Source: Rhizobium sp. Root1203 (GTDB taxonomy: Bacteria; Pseudomonadota; Alphaproteobacteria; Rhizobiales; Rhizobiaceae). Taken from it: a stretch of DNA of 64,000 nucleotides. Shown in pieces: positions 56,065 through 64,000 of this stretch. A program made the translations under genes and the position numbers. The stretch spans positions 280,025 to 344,024 of the forward strand of contig NZ_LMCW01000001.1 in NCBI RefSeq assembly GCF_001424945.1, written 5' to 3'. The notes below the pieces were generated by a model that was not told where the DNA came from, did not search any database, and saw nothing but the letters and a program-made list of their open reading frames with translations. How positions within the stretch are numbered: position 1 is the stretch's first letter; every line of letters begins with the position of its first letter.

Positions 56065-56796
56065 ATGACCTATGTGCCGCAACCGTCTTCCGTAGACGTC
56101 TACGTAAGCGAAGTCGCCGGACTGAATACCCAGTTCGATATTTTTCGATTCATGAAGAGAGTGACCGAAGCGTATCGGACGCGTGCGTTCATGGTGTTCA
56201 ATCTTCCGTCTGCGACAGCACGTGATCTGCAGAGCAATACGGTTATCACCAATTGGCCGGTGGAGCTGCTGTCGGCCTACGATCACGAAGGCCTGGTGAC
56301 GAACAGCCCGGTCATGCGGCGGCTGCGCACCTCGACGCTGCCTTTCTTCAACGACCTGTCGAAAGCCAAACTGGAGCGTTCAGACGGTAAAGCCGGGATC
56401 GTCGCCGCCATGTTCGAGCGCTTCCGGATGACCTGCTGTGCCTATTTCCCGACCCATGACTCGTCCGGTTGCCGCGGCGCGATTTCGTTTTCGGGTGATC
56501 GGGAGGCCTTTTGCGCCGAAGAGATGCGCGAGCTGAACTATATCGCCATCCATGTTTTCGACAGGCTGGCCGAGATCCGGACGCTCGACAATCGCGTGGT
56601 CGATGCCCTGACCGATCGCGAGATCGATTGTCTCAACTGGACTGCCGCAGGCAAGACCAGCGTCGAGATCGCGGAGATCCTCGGCCTGTCGGAGCATACG
56701 ATCAATCACTACCTCAACCGCGCGACGAAGAAGCTGGACACCGTCAATCGTACGCAGGCCGTGGCAAAGGCGCTTCGCATCGGATTGATAAAGTGA
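56065..56796 (+). CDS. LuxR-type regulator with autoinducer-binding-like domain
   Basis: A 243-residue regulator. The N-terminal half (about 20-165) matches the autoinducer-binding fold, the C-terminal (about 180-240) is a LuxR HTH: LTDREIDCLNWTAAGKTSVE then LGLSEHTINHYL. Key signal-contact positions of TraR/LuxR are altered (Trp57-equivalent Leu, Asp70-equivalent Ser, Trp85-equivalent not Trp), while Tyr and Pro remain. No luxI-type synthase is adjacent, so it is a LuxR solo. The start at 56065 gives a normal length; an upstream TTG frame would extend it by 43 residues. Confidence 0.85.
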   Translation: MTYVPQPSSVDVYVSEVAGLNTQFDIFRFMKRVTEAYRTRAFMVFNLPSATARDLQSNTVITNWPVELLSAYDHEGLVTNSPVMRRLRTSTLPFFNDLSKAKLERSDGKAGIVAAMFERFRMTCCAYFPTHDSSGCRGAISFSGDREAFCAEEMRELNYIAIHVFDRLAEIRTLDNRVVDALTDREIDCLNWTAAGKTSVEIAEILGLSEHTINHYLNRATKKLDTVNRTQAVAKALRIGLIK

Positions 56797-57339
56797 GATC
56801 TGCTTAAATTGCGGGCGAGATGGAGCGCCGAGCCCAAAATTAAGCCATTCGGCGTCTGTACCTGACGTTGCGCACTGGGCACTTTTCAGCTTTCACGACG
56901 TCTTCCCAACTGGCATGTTTTCTGCTTCTCTATTTCCAGCGGTCCAGAGGGGACTGGTAACGACGCCGTATAAACGGCGCGACCTACACACCGCCGTTCG
57001 ATGTTGGCTCCCTTTTTGGCGAGACGATATCGGGCGGCGGTTTGTTGTATTTTGGATACGCCTTTTGATGCAGTGGGCGGCCGGCGTTCACAATCTGAGC
57101 CTCGCGGCTGGCATTTTGAGGAACCTGCCCTAGAAATCCCTGATGCTTCGCAGCATGCCCGTTGCGCCATCAGGGCGAAAGCCCGGCGGACTTGATGGCG
57201 CGACGGGATCCGCTGCCGGCATGCGTCCCCCCCAATCCGTCCGATCCAACGACGCGTCGATTTTGTTTGGCGCCGATTTTGTTTGGCGAAGACGCGGCAC
57301 TCCTCTATCTAGTTTGCCGAAACAGGCAATGAGGATGGG
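56797..57339. other. Intergenic region without recognised gene
   Basis: About 540 bases between the LuxR-type gene and mrp. Short frames on both strands lack ribosome sites and domains. A 15-bp direct repeat CGATTTTGTTTGGCG occurs at 57258-57272 and 57274-57288. GAGGA before the mrp start is a good ribosome binding site. Promoter elements could not be fixed. Confidence 0.45.
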
Positions 57340-58494
57340 ATGACCGGCGTTACCAAGGAACAAGTTCTAGAAACGCTGAAGACGGTGCGTGGACCCGATC
57401 TCGAACACAATATCGTCGAGCTCGGCATGGTTTCCGACGTCTTCATTTCCGACGGCAAGGTCTACTTCTCTGTCACCGTCCCGGCGGATCAGGCTACGGC
57501 ACTGGAGCCGCTGAGGCTGGCTGCCGAGCGCGTCATCAAGGAAATGCCGGGAGTGAAGGGCGCATTGGTGGCCCTGACCGCCGACAAGAAGGCAGGTTCT
57601 GCGGCAGCGCCCGTTTCGCGTCCGCAGGCGCATGCGGGCCATGATCATCATGGTCACTCCCACGCCCCCCAGCCGCAACAGCGTGCAGGCAAGATCGGCG
57701 TGCCCGGCATCAACGCCATCATCGCGGTGGCCTCGGGCAAGGGCGGCGTCGGCAAATCGACGACGGCGGTCAATCTTGCACTTGGCCTGCAGGCGAACGG
57801 ACTGCGCGTCGGTATTCTCGACGCGGATATTTATGGCCCGTCGATGCCCCGGCTCCTGCAGATCTCCGGCCGGCCGACGCAGATCGATGGCCGCATCATC
57901 AACCCCATGGAAAACTACGGCCTCAAGGTGATGTCCATGGGTTTCCTCGTCGACGAGGAAACGGCGATGATCTGGCGTGGCCCGATGGTGCAGTCGGCGC
58001 TGATGCAGATGCTGCGCGAAGTCGCCTGGGGCGAACTCGACGTTCTGGTGGTCGATATGCCGCCCGGTACCGGTGACGCGCAGCTGACCATGGCGCAGCA
58101 GGTGCCGCTGGCTGGCGCAGTCATCGTTTCCACACCCCAGGACCTCGCCCTGATCGATGCCCGCAAGGGGTTGAATATGTTCAGGAAGGTCGAGGTTCCA
58201 GTTCTCGGTATCATCGAGAATATGAGCTTTTTCATCGCACCCGACACCGGCACGAGATATGACATTTTCGGTCATGGCGGGGCCCGCAAGGAAGCGGAAC
58301 GCATCGGCGTTCCGTTCCTTGGCGAAGTACCGCTGACGATCGGCATCCGCGAGACATCCGATGCCGGCACGCCTCTGGTCGCTTCCGAACCGAATGGAGT
58401 TGTCGCAGGTATCTATCGCGATATCGCCGCCAGGGTGTGGGAACAGCTCGGCATACAGCCGCAGCGCCCGGCACCGGCGATCGTTTTCGAGTGA
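57340..58494 (+). CDS. mrp: Mrp/NBP35-type iron-sulfur carrier ATPase
   Basis: A 384-residue P-loop ATPase (ApbC/Mrp) that loads Fe-S clusters on target proteins. An N-terminal MIP18-like domain (about 5-80) is followed by a His-rich linker (HAGHDHHGHSH, 98-108), the deviant Walker A ASGKGGVGKST (131-141) and MPPGTGDAQLT. The C-terminal CxxC that usually binds the bridging cluster is absent: ENMSFFIAPDTG stands where ENMSxFxCPxCG is expected. Cluster binding may be altered; ATPase parts look intact. Confidence 0.92.
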   Translation: MTGVTKEQVLETLKTVRGPDLEHNIVELGMVSDVFISDGKVYFSVTVPADQATALEPLRLAAERVIKEMPGVKGALVALTADKKAGSAAAPVSRPQAHAGHDHHGHSHAPQPQQRAGKIGVPGINAIIAVASGKGGVGKSTTAVNLALGLQANGLRVGILDADIYGPSMPRLLQISGRPTQIDGRIINPMENYGLKVMSMGFLVDEETAMIWRGPMVQSALMQMLREVAWGELDVLVVDMPPGTGDAQLTMAQQVPLAGAVIVSTPQDLALIDARKGLNMFRKVEVPVLGIIENMSFFIAPDTGTRYDIFGHGGARKEAERIGVPFLGEVPLTIGIRETSDAGTPLVASEPNGVVAGIYRDIAARVWEQLGIQPQRPAPAIVFE

Positions 58495-58897
58495 GAACAC
58501 CGCGCGCCGCTAGACTCCCAATTGAGGAGGAAATGTGGTCAAACGGCGCAGTTCACGCAAGATGTCTTGATTCTTGTGTGGGTTTACGTCATATGGCGCG
58601 CCGTCGCCATGATGGCGTTTTGCGAATGCTCGATGACATCCGGCGTTGCCGGCTGTTGTACCGCCTGCGTGTTCGGAGTTCTCTTGTCGGTCGAAGGATT
58701 GGTGACTGCGATGCGGTTGAGCACAAGGCATATCCAGGCCCGGCCGGGATATGACAGGAACGATATGAGCTTTCAGGTGCTTTCGTTAGGATCGAAGACC
58801 GATAACCCGCGTGCCCTCTTGGCTGGCGCGCAGCGGAAGGGCTTTTGATGGAAAGGGCGATGGCCGTGCGTTGGCCTGATTGCCGGAGAAGCTCCCG
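58495..58897. other. Long leader region before corA, no gene assigned
   Basis: About 400 bases between mrp and corA. A 73-codon frame at 58533 follows GAGGAGG at an unusually short distance but uses codons unlike the neighbours and encodes an Arg-rich product without domain resemblance; it was not called. A structured Mg-responsive leader is possible in this position but no known riboswitch was recognised. Confidence 0.4.
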
Positions 58898-59875
58898 GTG
58901 ATCACGGCATACTGTTCCAATTGCAAGTCGATCGAACTCGGTGACCTGTCGCAGGCCCCCGCTTTGCCGAAGGACGTCGTCTGGATCGACATGATCGAGC
59001 CGACGCATGAGGAAGAGCTCTATGTCGAGAAGGCGCTTTCCATCGAGGTGCCGACGCGCGACGATCTCAAGGACATCGAGCCTTCGGCGCGGCTGTATGT
59101 TGAAGGCGACGCCGTCTTCATGACGGCCTCGCTCGTCTGGAAAGTCGAAACCGGGGCGCCGACGCTGACAGACGTCGCCTTCATCCTGGCGGGCAAGCGG
59201 CTGGTGACCATTCGCTATGCGCAGCCGAAGTCGTTCGCCTTGTTCATTGCAGCGCTTCACCGCGTGCCGGAGCAATGGCGCAGCGGTGCTGCGCTGCTTG
59301 CCAAGCTCTTCGAAACGATCGTCGACCGCACGGCCGAAATCCTGGAAATATCGGTCGCGCGGATCGATATCCTGTCGATGCATGTGTTCGGGGAGCGTGC
59401 AAAGCAGGTCCGCAAGCCCTCGAACTATCTTGAGGAAAAGCTGCGCGATATCGCCGGCCATCATCGCCTTGTCAGTAAGGTGCGTGACAGCCTGGCGTCG
59501 CTGTCCCGCCTCATGACCTTCTTCTACAATATTTCCGGGGTTCAGCAGGACCGCGACACGAAAGAACTTTGCCGCACGGTTTCGCGCGACATCCAGTCGC
59601 TTTCCGAGCATTCGTCGTTCATCGCAGGCAACATCACCTTCCTTCTCGATGCGTCCCTTGGTCTGATCAACATCGAACAGAACTCGATCATCAAGATTTT
59701 CTCGATTGCATCGGTGGTGTTCTTGCCGCCGACGCTCGTCGCTTCCATCTATGGCATGAATTTCGAACTCATGCCGGAACTGCACTGGGTCCAGGGCTAT
59801 CCCTATTCGCTCGGACTCATGCTGATTTCCGCCATCATCCCCTTTTTCTTTTTCCGATGGAAAGGCTGGCTCTGA
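58898..59875 (+). CDS. corA: CorA-family divalent cation transporter
   Basis: A 325-residue Mg2+/Co2+ channel of the inner membrane. A long cytosolic alpha/beta and helical domain (1 to about 260) precedes two C-terminal helices, with the selectivity motif YGMN (in SIYGMNFELMPEL) at the end of the first. The GTG at 58898 is chosen because GGAGAAG lies six bases upstream; a TTG six codons earlier is the alternative. Confidence 0.93.
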   Translation: MITAYCSNCKSIELGDLSQAPALPKDVVWIDMIEPTHEEELYVEKALSIEVPTRDDLKDIEPSARLYVEGDAVFMTASLVWKVETGAPTLTDVAFILAGKRLVTIRYAQPKSFALFIAALHRVPEQWRSGAALLAKLFETIVDRTAEILEISVARIDILSMHVFGERAKQVRKPSNYLEEKLRDIAGHHRLVSKVRDSLASLSRLMTFFYNISGVQQDRDTKELCRTVSRDIQSLSEHSSFIAGNITFLLDASLGLINIEQNSIIKIFSIASVVFLPPTLVASIYGMNFELMPELHWVQGYPYSLGLMLISAIIPFFFFRWKGWL

Positions 59876-59893
59876 AGAGCCTGTTTTCATTTC

Positions 59894-61792
59894 ATGTCCG
59901 AAGGCAGCCATTCTCACGATCAAAAAATGAGGCCGCGCAAGCTCTTTTATCTTGCGCTCGGCTCGGTCGGCGTCGTCTACGGCGATATCGGCACCAGCCC
60001 CCTGTACGCCTTTCGAGAAGCCCTGAAACCAGTGGCGATCGACGGGCTGACGCGGTTTGAGGTCATCAGCCTGATCTCGCTCATGATCTGGGCTCTGACC
60101 ATCATCGTCACCATCAAGTACGTACTCTTCCTGCTGCGCGCCGACAACGAAGGCGAAGGCGGAACCCTGTCGCTGCTTGCGTTGCTGATGAAGACGGCCA
60201 ACGGGCACACGGCATTCCTGATGCTGCTCGGCCTGGTTGGTGCCGCCCTTTTCCTCGGCGATGCGATGATCACGCCGGCGCTGTCGGTTCTGTCGGCTGT
60301 CGAAGGCCTGAAGCTCGTGGCCCCCAGCATGAGCGGCTATATCGTGCCGATCTCCGTGTGTATCCTGGCCGTTCTGTTTGCCGTGCAATCGCGCGGAACC
60401 GGCACCATGGCTCGATATTTCGGCCCCATCACCGCGCTGTGGTTTCTGGTCATGGCTGCAGCCGGGATTTCGCATATCTCCGACGATTTTGAGATCCTTG
60501 CCGCGTTCAACCCCTATTATGCGGTGAGCTTCCTCCTGCACGAGGGCTTTTACGGCGTGGTCGTGCTCGGCGCCGTCTTCCTGACCGTGACCGGAGCCGA
60601 AGCGCTTTATGCCGACCTTGGGCATTTCGGTCGCCGGCCCATCCAGTGGGCCTGGTTCGCGCTCGTTTTTCCCGCGCTGACGCTCAATTATCTCGGGCAG
60701 GGCGCGCTCGTCCTCGGCAATCCCGAGGCGATGTCCGATCCGTTCTATCTGATGTACCCGAAATGGGCGCTGTTGCCGGTCGTCATTCTCGCGACCGCCG
60801 CGACCATCATCGCCAGCCAGGCCGTCATAACAGGCGCCTTCTCGCTCGTTCGCCAGGGCATCAACCTCGGCTTCCTGCCGCGGATGGAAATTCTCTTCAC
60901 GTCCGAAACGAACACCGGGCAGATCTTTCTGCCGTCGGTCAACACCGTTCTCTTCTTCGGCGTCATCTTCCTCGTCATCAGCTTCGGCACATCCGACGCT
61001 CTGGCAACGGCCTACGGCATCTCGGTGACGGGCGCGATGGTCGTCACCTCGATCATGGCCTTCGAGTTCGTGCGCGTGCGCTGGAACTGGTCGATCCCGG
61101 TCGCGACGATCGCCCTTGCACCGTTGCTTGCGCTTGAAATGATCTTCCTCGGTGCGAACCTCTTGAAGATCCACGACGGCGGCTACATTCCGGTCCTGAT
61201 CGCGACAGCGTTCACGATCATCATGTGGACCTGGCGCCGCGGTTCCGCGCTCCTCATGGAGAAGACGCGTCACACGGATATCCCGCTGGCATCGTTCGTG
61301 AGCTCGATCGAGCGCAAGAGCGATCATTCGCCTGCACACGTTCCCGGCACTGCGATCTTTCTGACCAGCGATCCGGAGTCCGCGCCGGCCGCATTGCTGC
61401 ACAATCTGAAGCATAACCATGTGCTTCACGATAAGAATGTCATCCTGACGATCCGCACGGTCAACAAGCCGCGCGTCCCCAGCGCCGACCGATACAAGGT
61501 CGAGCAGATTTCCGAGCGCTTCTCGCGCGTCGAACTGTTGTTCGGCTTCATGGAATCGCAGAACGTGTCGCAGGCACTCGCGACCCTGCGGAAGACCGGG
61601 CTGAAGTTCGACATCATGTCGACCTCTTTCTATCTCGGCCGCCGCAAACTGGTGCCGGATGCAAAGTCGGGCATGCCCTATTGGCAGGACCGCCTCTACA
61701 TCGCGCTCGCCAACGCCGCAGCCAATCCGTCCGACTATTTCCGCCTGCCGGCAAACCGTGTGGTCGAACTCGGCTCGCACGTCATCATCTGA
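59894..61792 (+). CDS. kup: Kup-family potassium uptake protein
   Basis: A 632-residue inner-membrane K+ transporter of the Kup/HAK type with about 12 helices (residues 15-440) and a cytosolic C-terminal domain. The signature [18 protein letters not shown] is at about 26-43. [15 protein letters not shown] and the [14 protein letters not shown] block are conserved. It lies 18 bases after corA, suggesting joint transcription of two cation transporters. Its stop codon abuts intergenic repeat copy 2. Confidence 0.95.
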   Translation: MSEGSHSHDQKMRPRKLFYLALGSVGVVYGDIGTSPLYAFREALKPVAIDGLTRFEVISLISLMIWALTIIVTIKYVLFLLRADNEGEGGTLSLLALLMKTANGHTAFLMLLGLVGAALFLGDAMITPALSVLSAVEGLKLVAPSMSGYIVPISVCILAVLFAVQSRGTGTMARYFGPITALWFLVMAAAGISHISDDFEILAAFNPYYAVSFLLHEGFYGVVVLGAVFLTVTGAEALYADLGHFGRRPIQWAWFALVFPALTLNYLGQGALVLGNPEAMSDPFYLMYPKWALLPVVILATAATIIASQAVITGAFSLVRQGINLGFLPRMEILFTSETNTGQIFLPSVNTVLFFGVIFLVISFGTSDALATAYGISVTGAMVVTSIMAFEFVRVRWNWSIPVATIALAPLLALEMIFLGANLLKIHDGGYIPVLIATAFTIIMWTWRRGSALLMEKTRHTDIPLASFVSSIERKSDHSPAHVPGTAIFLTSDPESAPAALLHNLKHNHVLHDKNVILTIRTVNKPRVPSADRYKVEQISERFSRVELLFGFMESQNVSQALATLRKTGLKFDIMSTSFYLGRRKLVPDAKSGMPYWQDRLYIALANAAANPSDYFRLPANRVVELGSHVII

Positions 61793-61892
61793 GCAATTCC
61801 AGCAAAAGTGCGTAGCGGTTTTGCGTCTGGAATTGCGTAAGACAAGAAGACAGAGCCTTTTCGCGATTCGAAGAAAAGCGGAAATGCTCTGA
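61791..61892. repeat. Intergenic repeat, copy 2 (about 102 bp)
   Basis: Matches the repeat at 37491-37594 apart from small differences in the middle (GACAAGAAGACAGAGCC versus AAATCAAAAAGATAGAGCG). The ends GAGCAATTCC and GGAAATGCTC are inverted halves, allowing a stem-loop. As at the first copy, the preceding gene stops at the very edge of the element. Confidence 0.85.
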
Positions 61893-61919
61893 GGCGCTTC
61901 CGAACGGTCCATCATTCGA

Positions 61920-61955
61920 CGAGCCCGGCCATCGCGCCGGGCTCGTTGCGTTTTT
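61920..61955 (+). terminator. Rho-independent terminator after kup
   Basis: CGAGCCCGGC (61920-61929) pairs with GCCGGGCTCG (61936-61945), six-base loop. TTGCG then TTTTT (61951-61955) follows. It ends the corA-kup transcript after the intergenic repeat. Confidence 0.8.
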
Positions 61956-62031
61956 GCGGCCGCTTGGAACACTGCCGGATCGATTAGGACCTCTGCATTA
62001 ACCAAGCATCAAGGTTAATGAGACATTTTCA

Positions 62032-63246
62032 ATGGCATGTTCATGCGTCCCATGCCGGAGTCTGGTGTTGCGTCCAAATAGCCGTTCCCGTGGCAAGCTG
62101 CGTCTCTTGCTTCAAAACTGGAGCTCACCCGCTCTCTTCGGTGTCTGCGGATGGCTGATGTCCCCGACCATGGCATCGCACGCCGACCTCGCGGCGTTGC
62201 TGGCCGGCCTCGATCAGGGGCACGAAAACTGGCGCATGGTGCTGACCAATTCCCCGGCCGGATCGATCCATCAGGCTGAACTCGCCTTTTCCGATCCGAT
62301 CGTCACGAGCACGATTGCATCAGGCGCAGGAATGGTTTTGCCGGATGGCCGCAAGGTCGCCTTCATGGCAAAGGACAGGGGGCACGAAACGACGCCCGAT
62401 GAAGACCGTGTCAATCGCCGCGCGAAGAAGGGCAGGGTGGTCGCCGTCGAACAGATGCAGCCCCCAAAGGACTTCTCCGCGGGTTCGATCCTGCAGCGCA
62501 CCCGGCTTCTCTTCCAGCCGACCTTCGATCTCAAGGACAGGTCCGCCTTCGTGAAGCCGAAGATCATGGGCAAGGAAATCCAGATCGCCACGAACTTCTA
62601 TAAGAAAGAGCCGCCGAAGCAGGAGCGTGGCGTCTCGCCGATGCTGGCGGGTCTTGTGACAAGCGAGAAGGCCGACGTTCTGGCCGTCGCCTACGCCCCC
62701 GCGGCGCCCGATTACGCACGCCAATCGCCGTTCGATTCCATTCTGACCGACAAGGCCGACAATGGCCGGTTCGTCCCGCAGATCGGTCCCCGCGATCACG
62801 CCTGGGCGGCGAGCGTGCTTCCGCCATCCGTTTTTTCCGCGACCGAACAGCAGTGCCTCGCATCCGGCATCTATTTCGAGGCCCGGGGCGAAACCGTGAA
62901 GGGGCAGGCCGCCGTCGCACAGGTCATTCTCAATCGCGTGCGCAATCCGACCTATCCGAAAACGATCTGCGGCGTCGTTTACCAGAACGAGGACTGGCGC
63001 AATCGCTGCCAGTTTTCCTTCGCCTGCGACAACATCAAGGATCGGGTGAATTCGCAGTATCATTGGAGAATTGCCCGCGAAGTGGCGATGGCCGTCACTG
63101 CGGGCAAGATCTGGCTGCCTCAGGTCGGCTCGGCGACTCACTATCATGCCGTCTACGTGCGTCCGACATGGGCAAGGACGATGGAAAAGGTCGGTCGTAT
63201 CGGTCTGCACGTCTTTTACCGCACCTATGGCGGAGGCTGGAGCTGA
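62032..63246 (+). CDS. Cell wall hydrolase, SleB/CwlJ type
   Basis: A 404-residue protein with a hydrophobic N-terminal segment (about 36-50, PALFGVCGWLMSPTMASHA) that should export or anchor it. The C-terminal hydrolase_2 (SleB) domain spans about residues 280-400: CLASGIYFEARGE with catalytic Glu, AVAQVILNRV and CQFSFACD. The 230-residue middle region is not recognised. Probably a lytic transglycosylase/amidase acting on peptidoglycan. The exact start is uncertain, as no clear ribosome site precedes 62032. Confidence 0.87.
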   Translation: MACSCVPCRSLVLRPNSRSRGKLRLLLQNWSSPALFGVCGWLMSPTMASHADLAALLAGLDQGHENWRMVLTNSPAGSIHQAELAFSDPIVTSTIASGAGMVLPDGRKVAFMAKDRGHETTPDEDRVNRRAKKGRVVAVEQMQPPKDFSAGSILQRTRLLFQPTFDLKDRSAFVKPKIMGKEIQIATNFYKKEPPKQERGVSPMLAGLVTSEKADVLAVAYAPAAPDYARQSPFDSILTDKADNGRFVPQIGPRDHAWAASVLPPSVFSATEQQCLASGIYFEARGETVKGQAAVAQVILNRVRNPTYPKTICGVVYQNEDWRNRCQFSFACDNIKDRVNSQYHWRIAREVAMAVTAGKIWLPQVGSATHYHAVYVRPTWARTMEKVGRIGLHVFYRTYGGGWS

Positions 63247-63393
63247 CAAATCGCCGATCCGGCACCGATTTTCGGCCGGATAAACGCTCCCCAAAGCGGA
63301 TTCTTTCGGTCGAATTTGCGTTATGGCTCCAAACGCGGTCTAAGCATATGTTTTCAATCGATTATTTTATGGCTGGACATAAGTCGCCGACGC

Positions 63394-63422
63394 CTTGACT
63401 ATGCTTTTTGCTAAAACTATGT
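63394..63422 (+). promoter_or_regulatory. Probable promoter of the atpI-atpB (F0) operon
   Basis: CTTGAC (63394-63399), 17-base spacer, CTATGT (63417-63422) matches the alphaproteobacterial housekeeping promoter. It is about 105 bases upstream of atpI. No experimental support. Confidence 0.6.
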
Positions 63423-63527
63423 TGCGCGCGACTTCAAAACGGGCCGGAAGGTTCTCAAACCTTGGGGTCGTTGTCCTGAAGACCGGGGTAGCGGGATCGC
63501 GGACAGCGGCAAGCGGAGGAGAGCAAC

Positions 63528-63872
63528 ATGGCGGATGACCGTGAGGAAAGTCTTGAGAAGCGCCGCGCGCAATTGGGAGCGAAACTCGCTACCAAGCGCA
63601 CAGAGGCGGGGAAGGACGAGGCTGACGAAGCCCGCGCCGAGGTGAGCCGCAAGGGCTACGCCCAGGCGATGAAGCTTTCGAGCGAGTTCATTTCCGCAAT
63701 CGTCGTCGGCGCTGTTCTTGGCTATGTCTTCGACCGTTTTGTCGGCACGGCGCCTTGGGGATTGATGATTCTTCTTCTTCTCGGATTCGGTGCCGGCGTG
63801 CTGAACGTTATGCGGGCGGCTGGAAAGGTGGCGACACCGAGCCCGGCCGAGCGCGACAACGAAAAGAAATAG
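63528..63872 (+). CDS. atpI: ATP synthase protein I
   Basis: A 114-residue small membrane protein that helps assemble the c-ring. A charged N-terminus (1-45) is followed by two helices (about 52-70 and 76-94, SEFISAIVVGAVLGYVFD and WGLMILLLLGFGAGVLNV). GGAGGAG lies 6 bases upstream of the ATG. It is the first gene of the F0 operon. Confidence 0.93.
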   Translation: MADDREESLEKRRAQLGAKLATKRTEAGKDEADEARAEVSRKGYAQAMKLSSEFISAIVVGAVLGYVFDRFVGTAPWGLMILLLLGFGAGVLNVMRAAGKVATPSPAERDNEKK

Positions 63873-63944
63873 GGCGGACGCTCCGGCGGTTCGCCCAGTG
63901 CAGAAATCCCGTGTCATGCGGGCCAAAGATAGAGAGAACAAGCG

Positions 63945-64000
63945 GTGTCTAACGATCCGACCCATCAGTTCCTGATCCAGAAGATTGTGCCGATCGAAGT
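63945..64000 (+). CDS. atpB: ATP synthase F0 subunit a, N-terminal fragment (runs off window)
   Basis: Only 18 codons plus two bases are in the window. The GTG start at 63945 leads to VSNDPTHQFLIQKIVPIE, the standard N-terminus of rhizobial AtpB. It follows atpI by 72 bases as in other members of the order. The proton-channel helices lie outside the window. Confidence 0.85.
   Translation, partial: MSNDPTHQFLIQKIVPIE

Noticed and set aside
58533-58754. 73-codon frame with GAGGAGG just before its ATG, upstream of corA
   Set aside because: The purine run is only two bases from the ATG, codon choice (TTA, AGA, TCT, TGT) is unlike neighbouring genes and the Arg-rich product has no recognisable domain.
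58589-62005. 1138-codon minus-strand frame opposite corA and kup
   Set aside because: High-GC antisense artefact; the plus strand carries two well-conserved transporters with family motifs.

Overview
The window reads as chromosomal DNA of a high-GC alphaproteobacterium of the order Rhizobiales, most likely family Rhizobiaceae (Rhizobium/Agrobacterium/Neorhizobium/Shinella group). The reasons are the gene order hisS-hisZ-hisG, groES-groEL under a CIRCE element, a Kdo/lipid A block (waaA to lpxK), CTTGAC-type -35 boxes, intergenic repeats of rhizobial character, and DUF2093 and DUF4170 genes. The assignment is inferred from gene content, not from a database search. No rRNA, tRNA, insertion sequence, phage or CRISPR array was seen.

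Layout. 0-3.7 kb: truncated phosphate transporter (pit), a Nudix hydrolase, a divergent S-adenosylhomocysteine-hydrolase-like enzyme and a LysR regulator. 3.8-7.8 kb: glcDEF glycolate oxidase operon, divergent from the LysR gene across an inverted repeat. 7.8-15 kb: small secreted proteins, two L,D-transpeptidases, tag, HAD and aldo/keto reductase genes, a DUF305 protein and a brnTA toxin-antitoxin pair. 15-19.4 kb: hisS, hisZ, hisG and a methyltransferase. 19.5-22 kb: GFA-type protein, DoxX, GST and a PAS-like protein. 22.4-24.7 kb: groES-groEL with terminator, CIRCE and promoter, and a small insertion at the groEL stop codon. 25-28.4 kb: chrA, a class IIA HAD hydrolase and ribF. 28.5-31.6 kb: ileS behind an apparent isoleucine leader peptide and terminator hairpin. 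31.7-37.5 kb: lipoprotein, GNAT, tadA, a pseudouridine synthase with a very long repetitive tail, rsmD and a patatin. 37.6-45.6 kb: Kef-type antiporter, pmbA, inositol-phosphatase-family gene, waaA, a HAD phosphatase and lpxK. 45.6-50.8 kb: mutL, a PAS/receiver protein without a kinase core and a GGDEF-EAL protein. 51-56.8 kb: PRC-barrel protein, a galactonate-type sugar operon with a divergent IclR regulator, and a LuxR-type regulator. 57.3-64 kb: mrp, corA, kup, a SleB-like hydrolase and the start of the F0 ATP synthase operon (atpI, atpB).

Most of the window is ordinary housekeeping sequence. The least ordinary signals are: (1) a 20-residue ORF with four Ile codons abutting a terminator hairpin with a T-run upstream of ileS, which looks like transcription attenuation; (2) segments of hisS and ileS with abruptly different codon usage; (3) an 81-bp hairpin-bearing insert flanked by 22-bp direct repeats at the groEL stop codon; (4) the SAH-hydrolase relative with altered substrate-pocket motifs; and (5) probable operators upstream of the IclR, LuxR and LysR genes.
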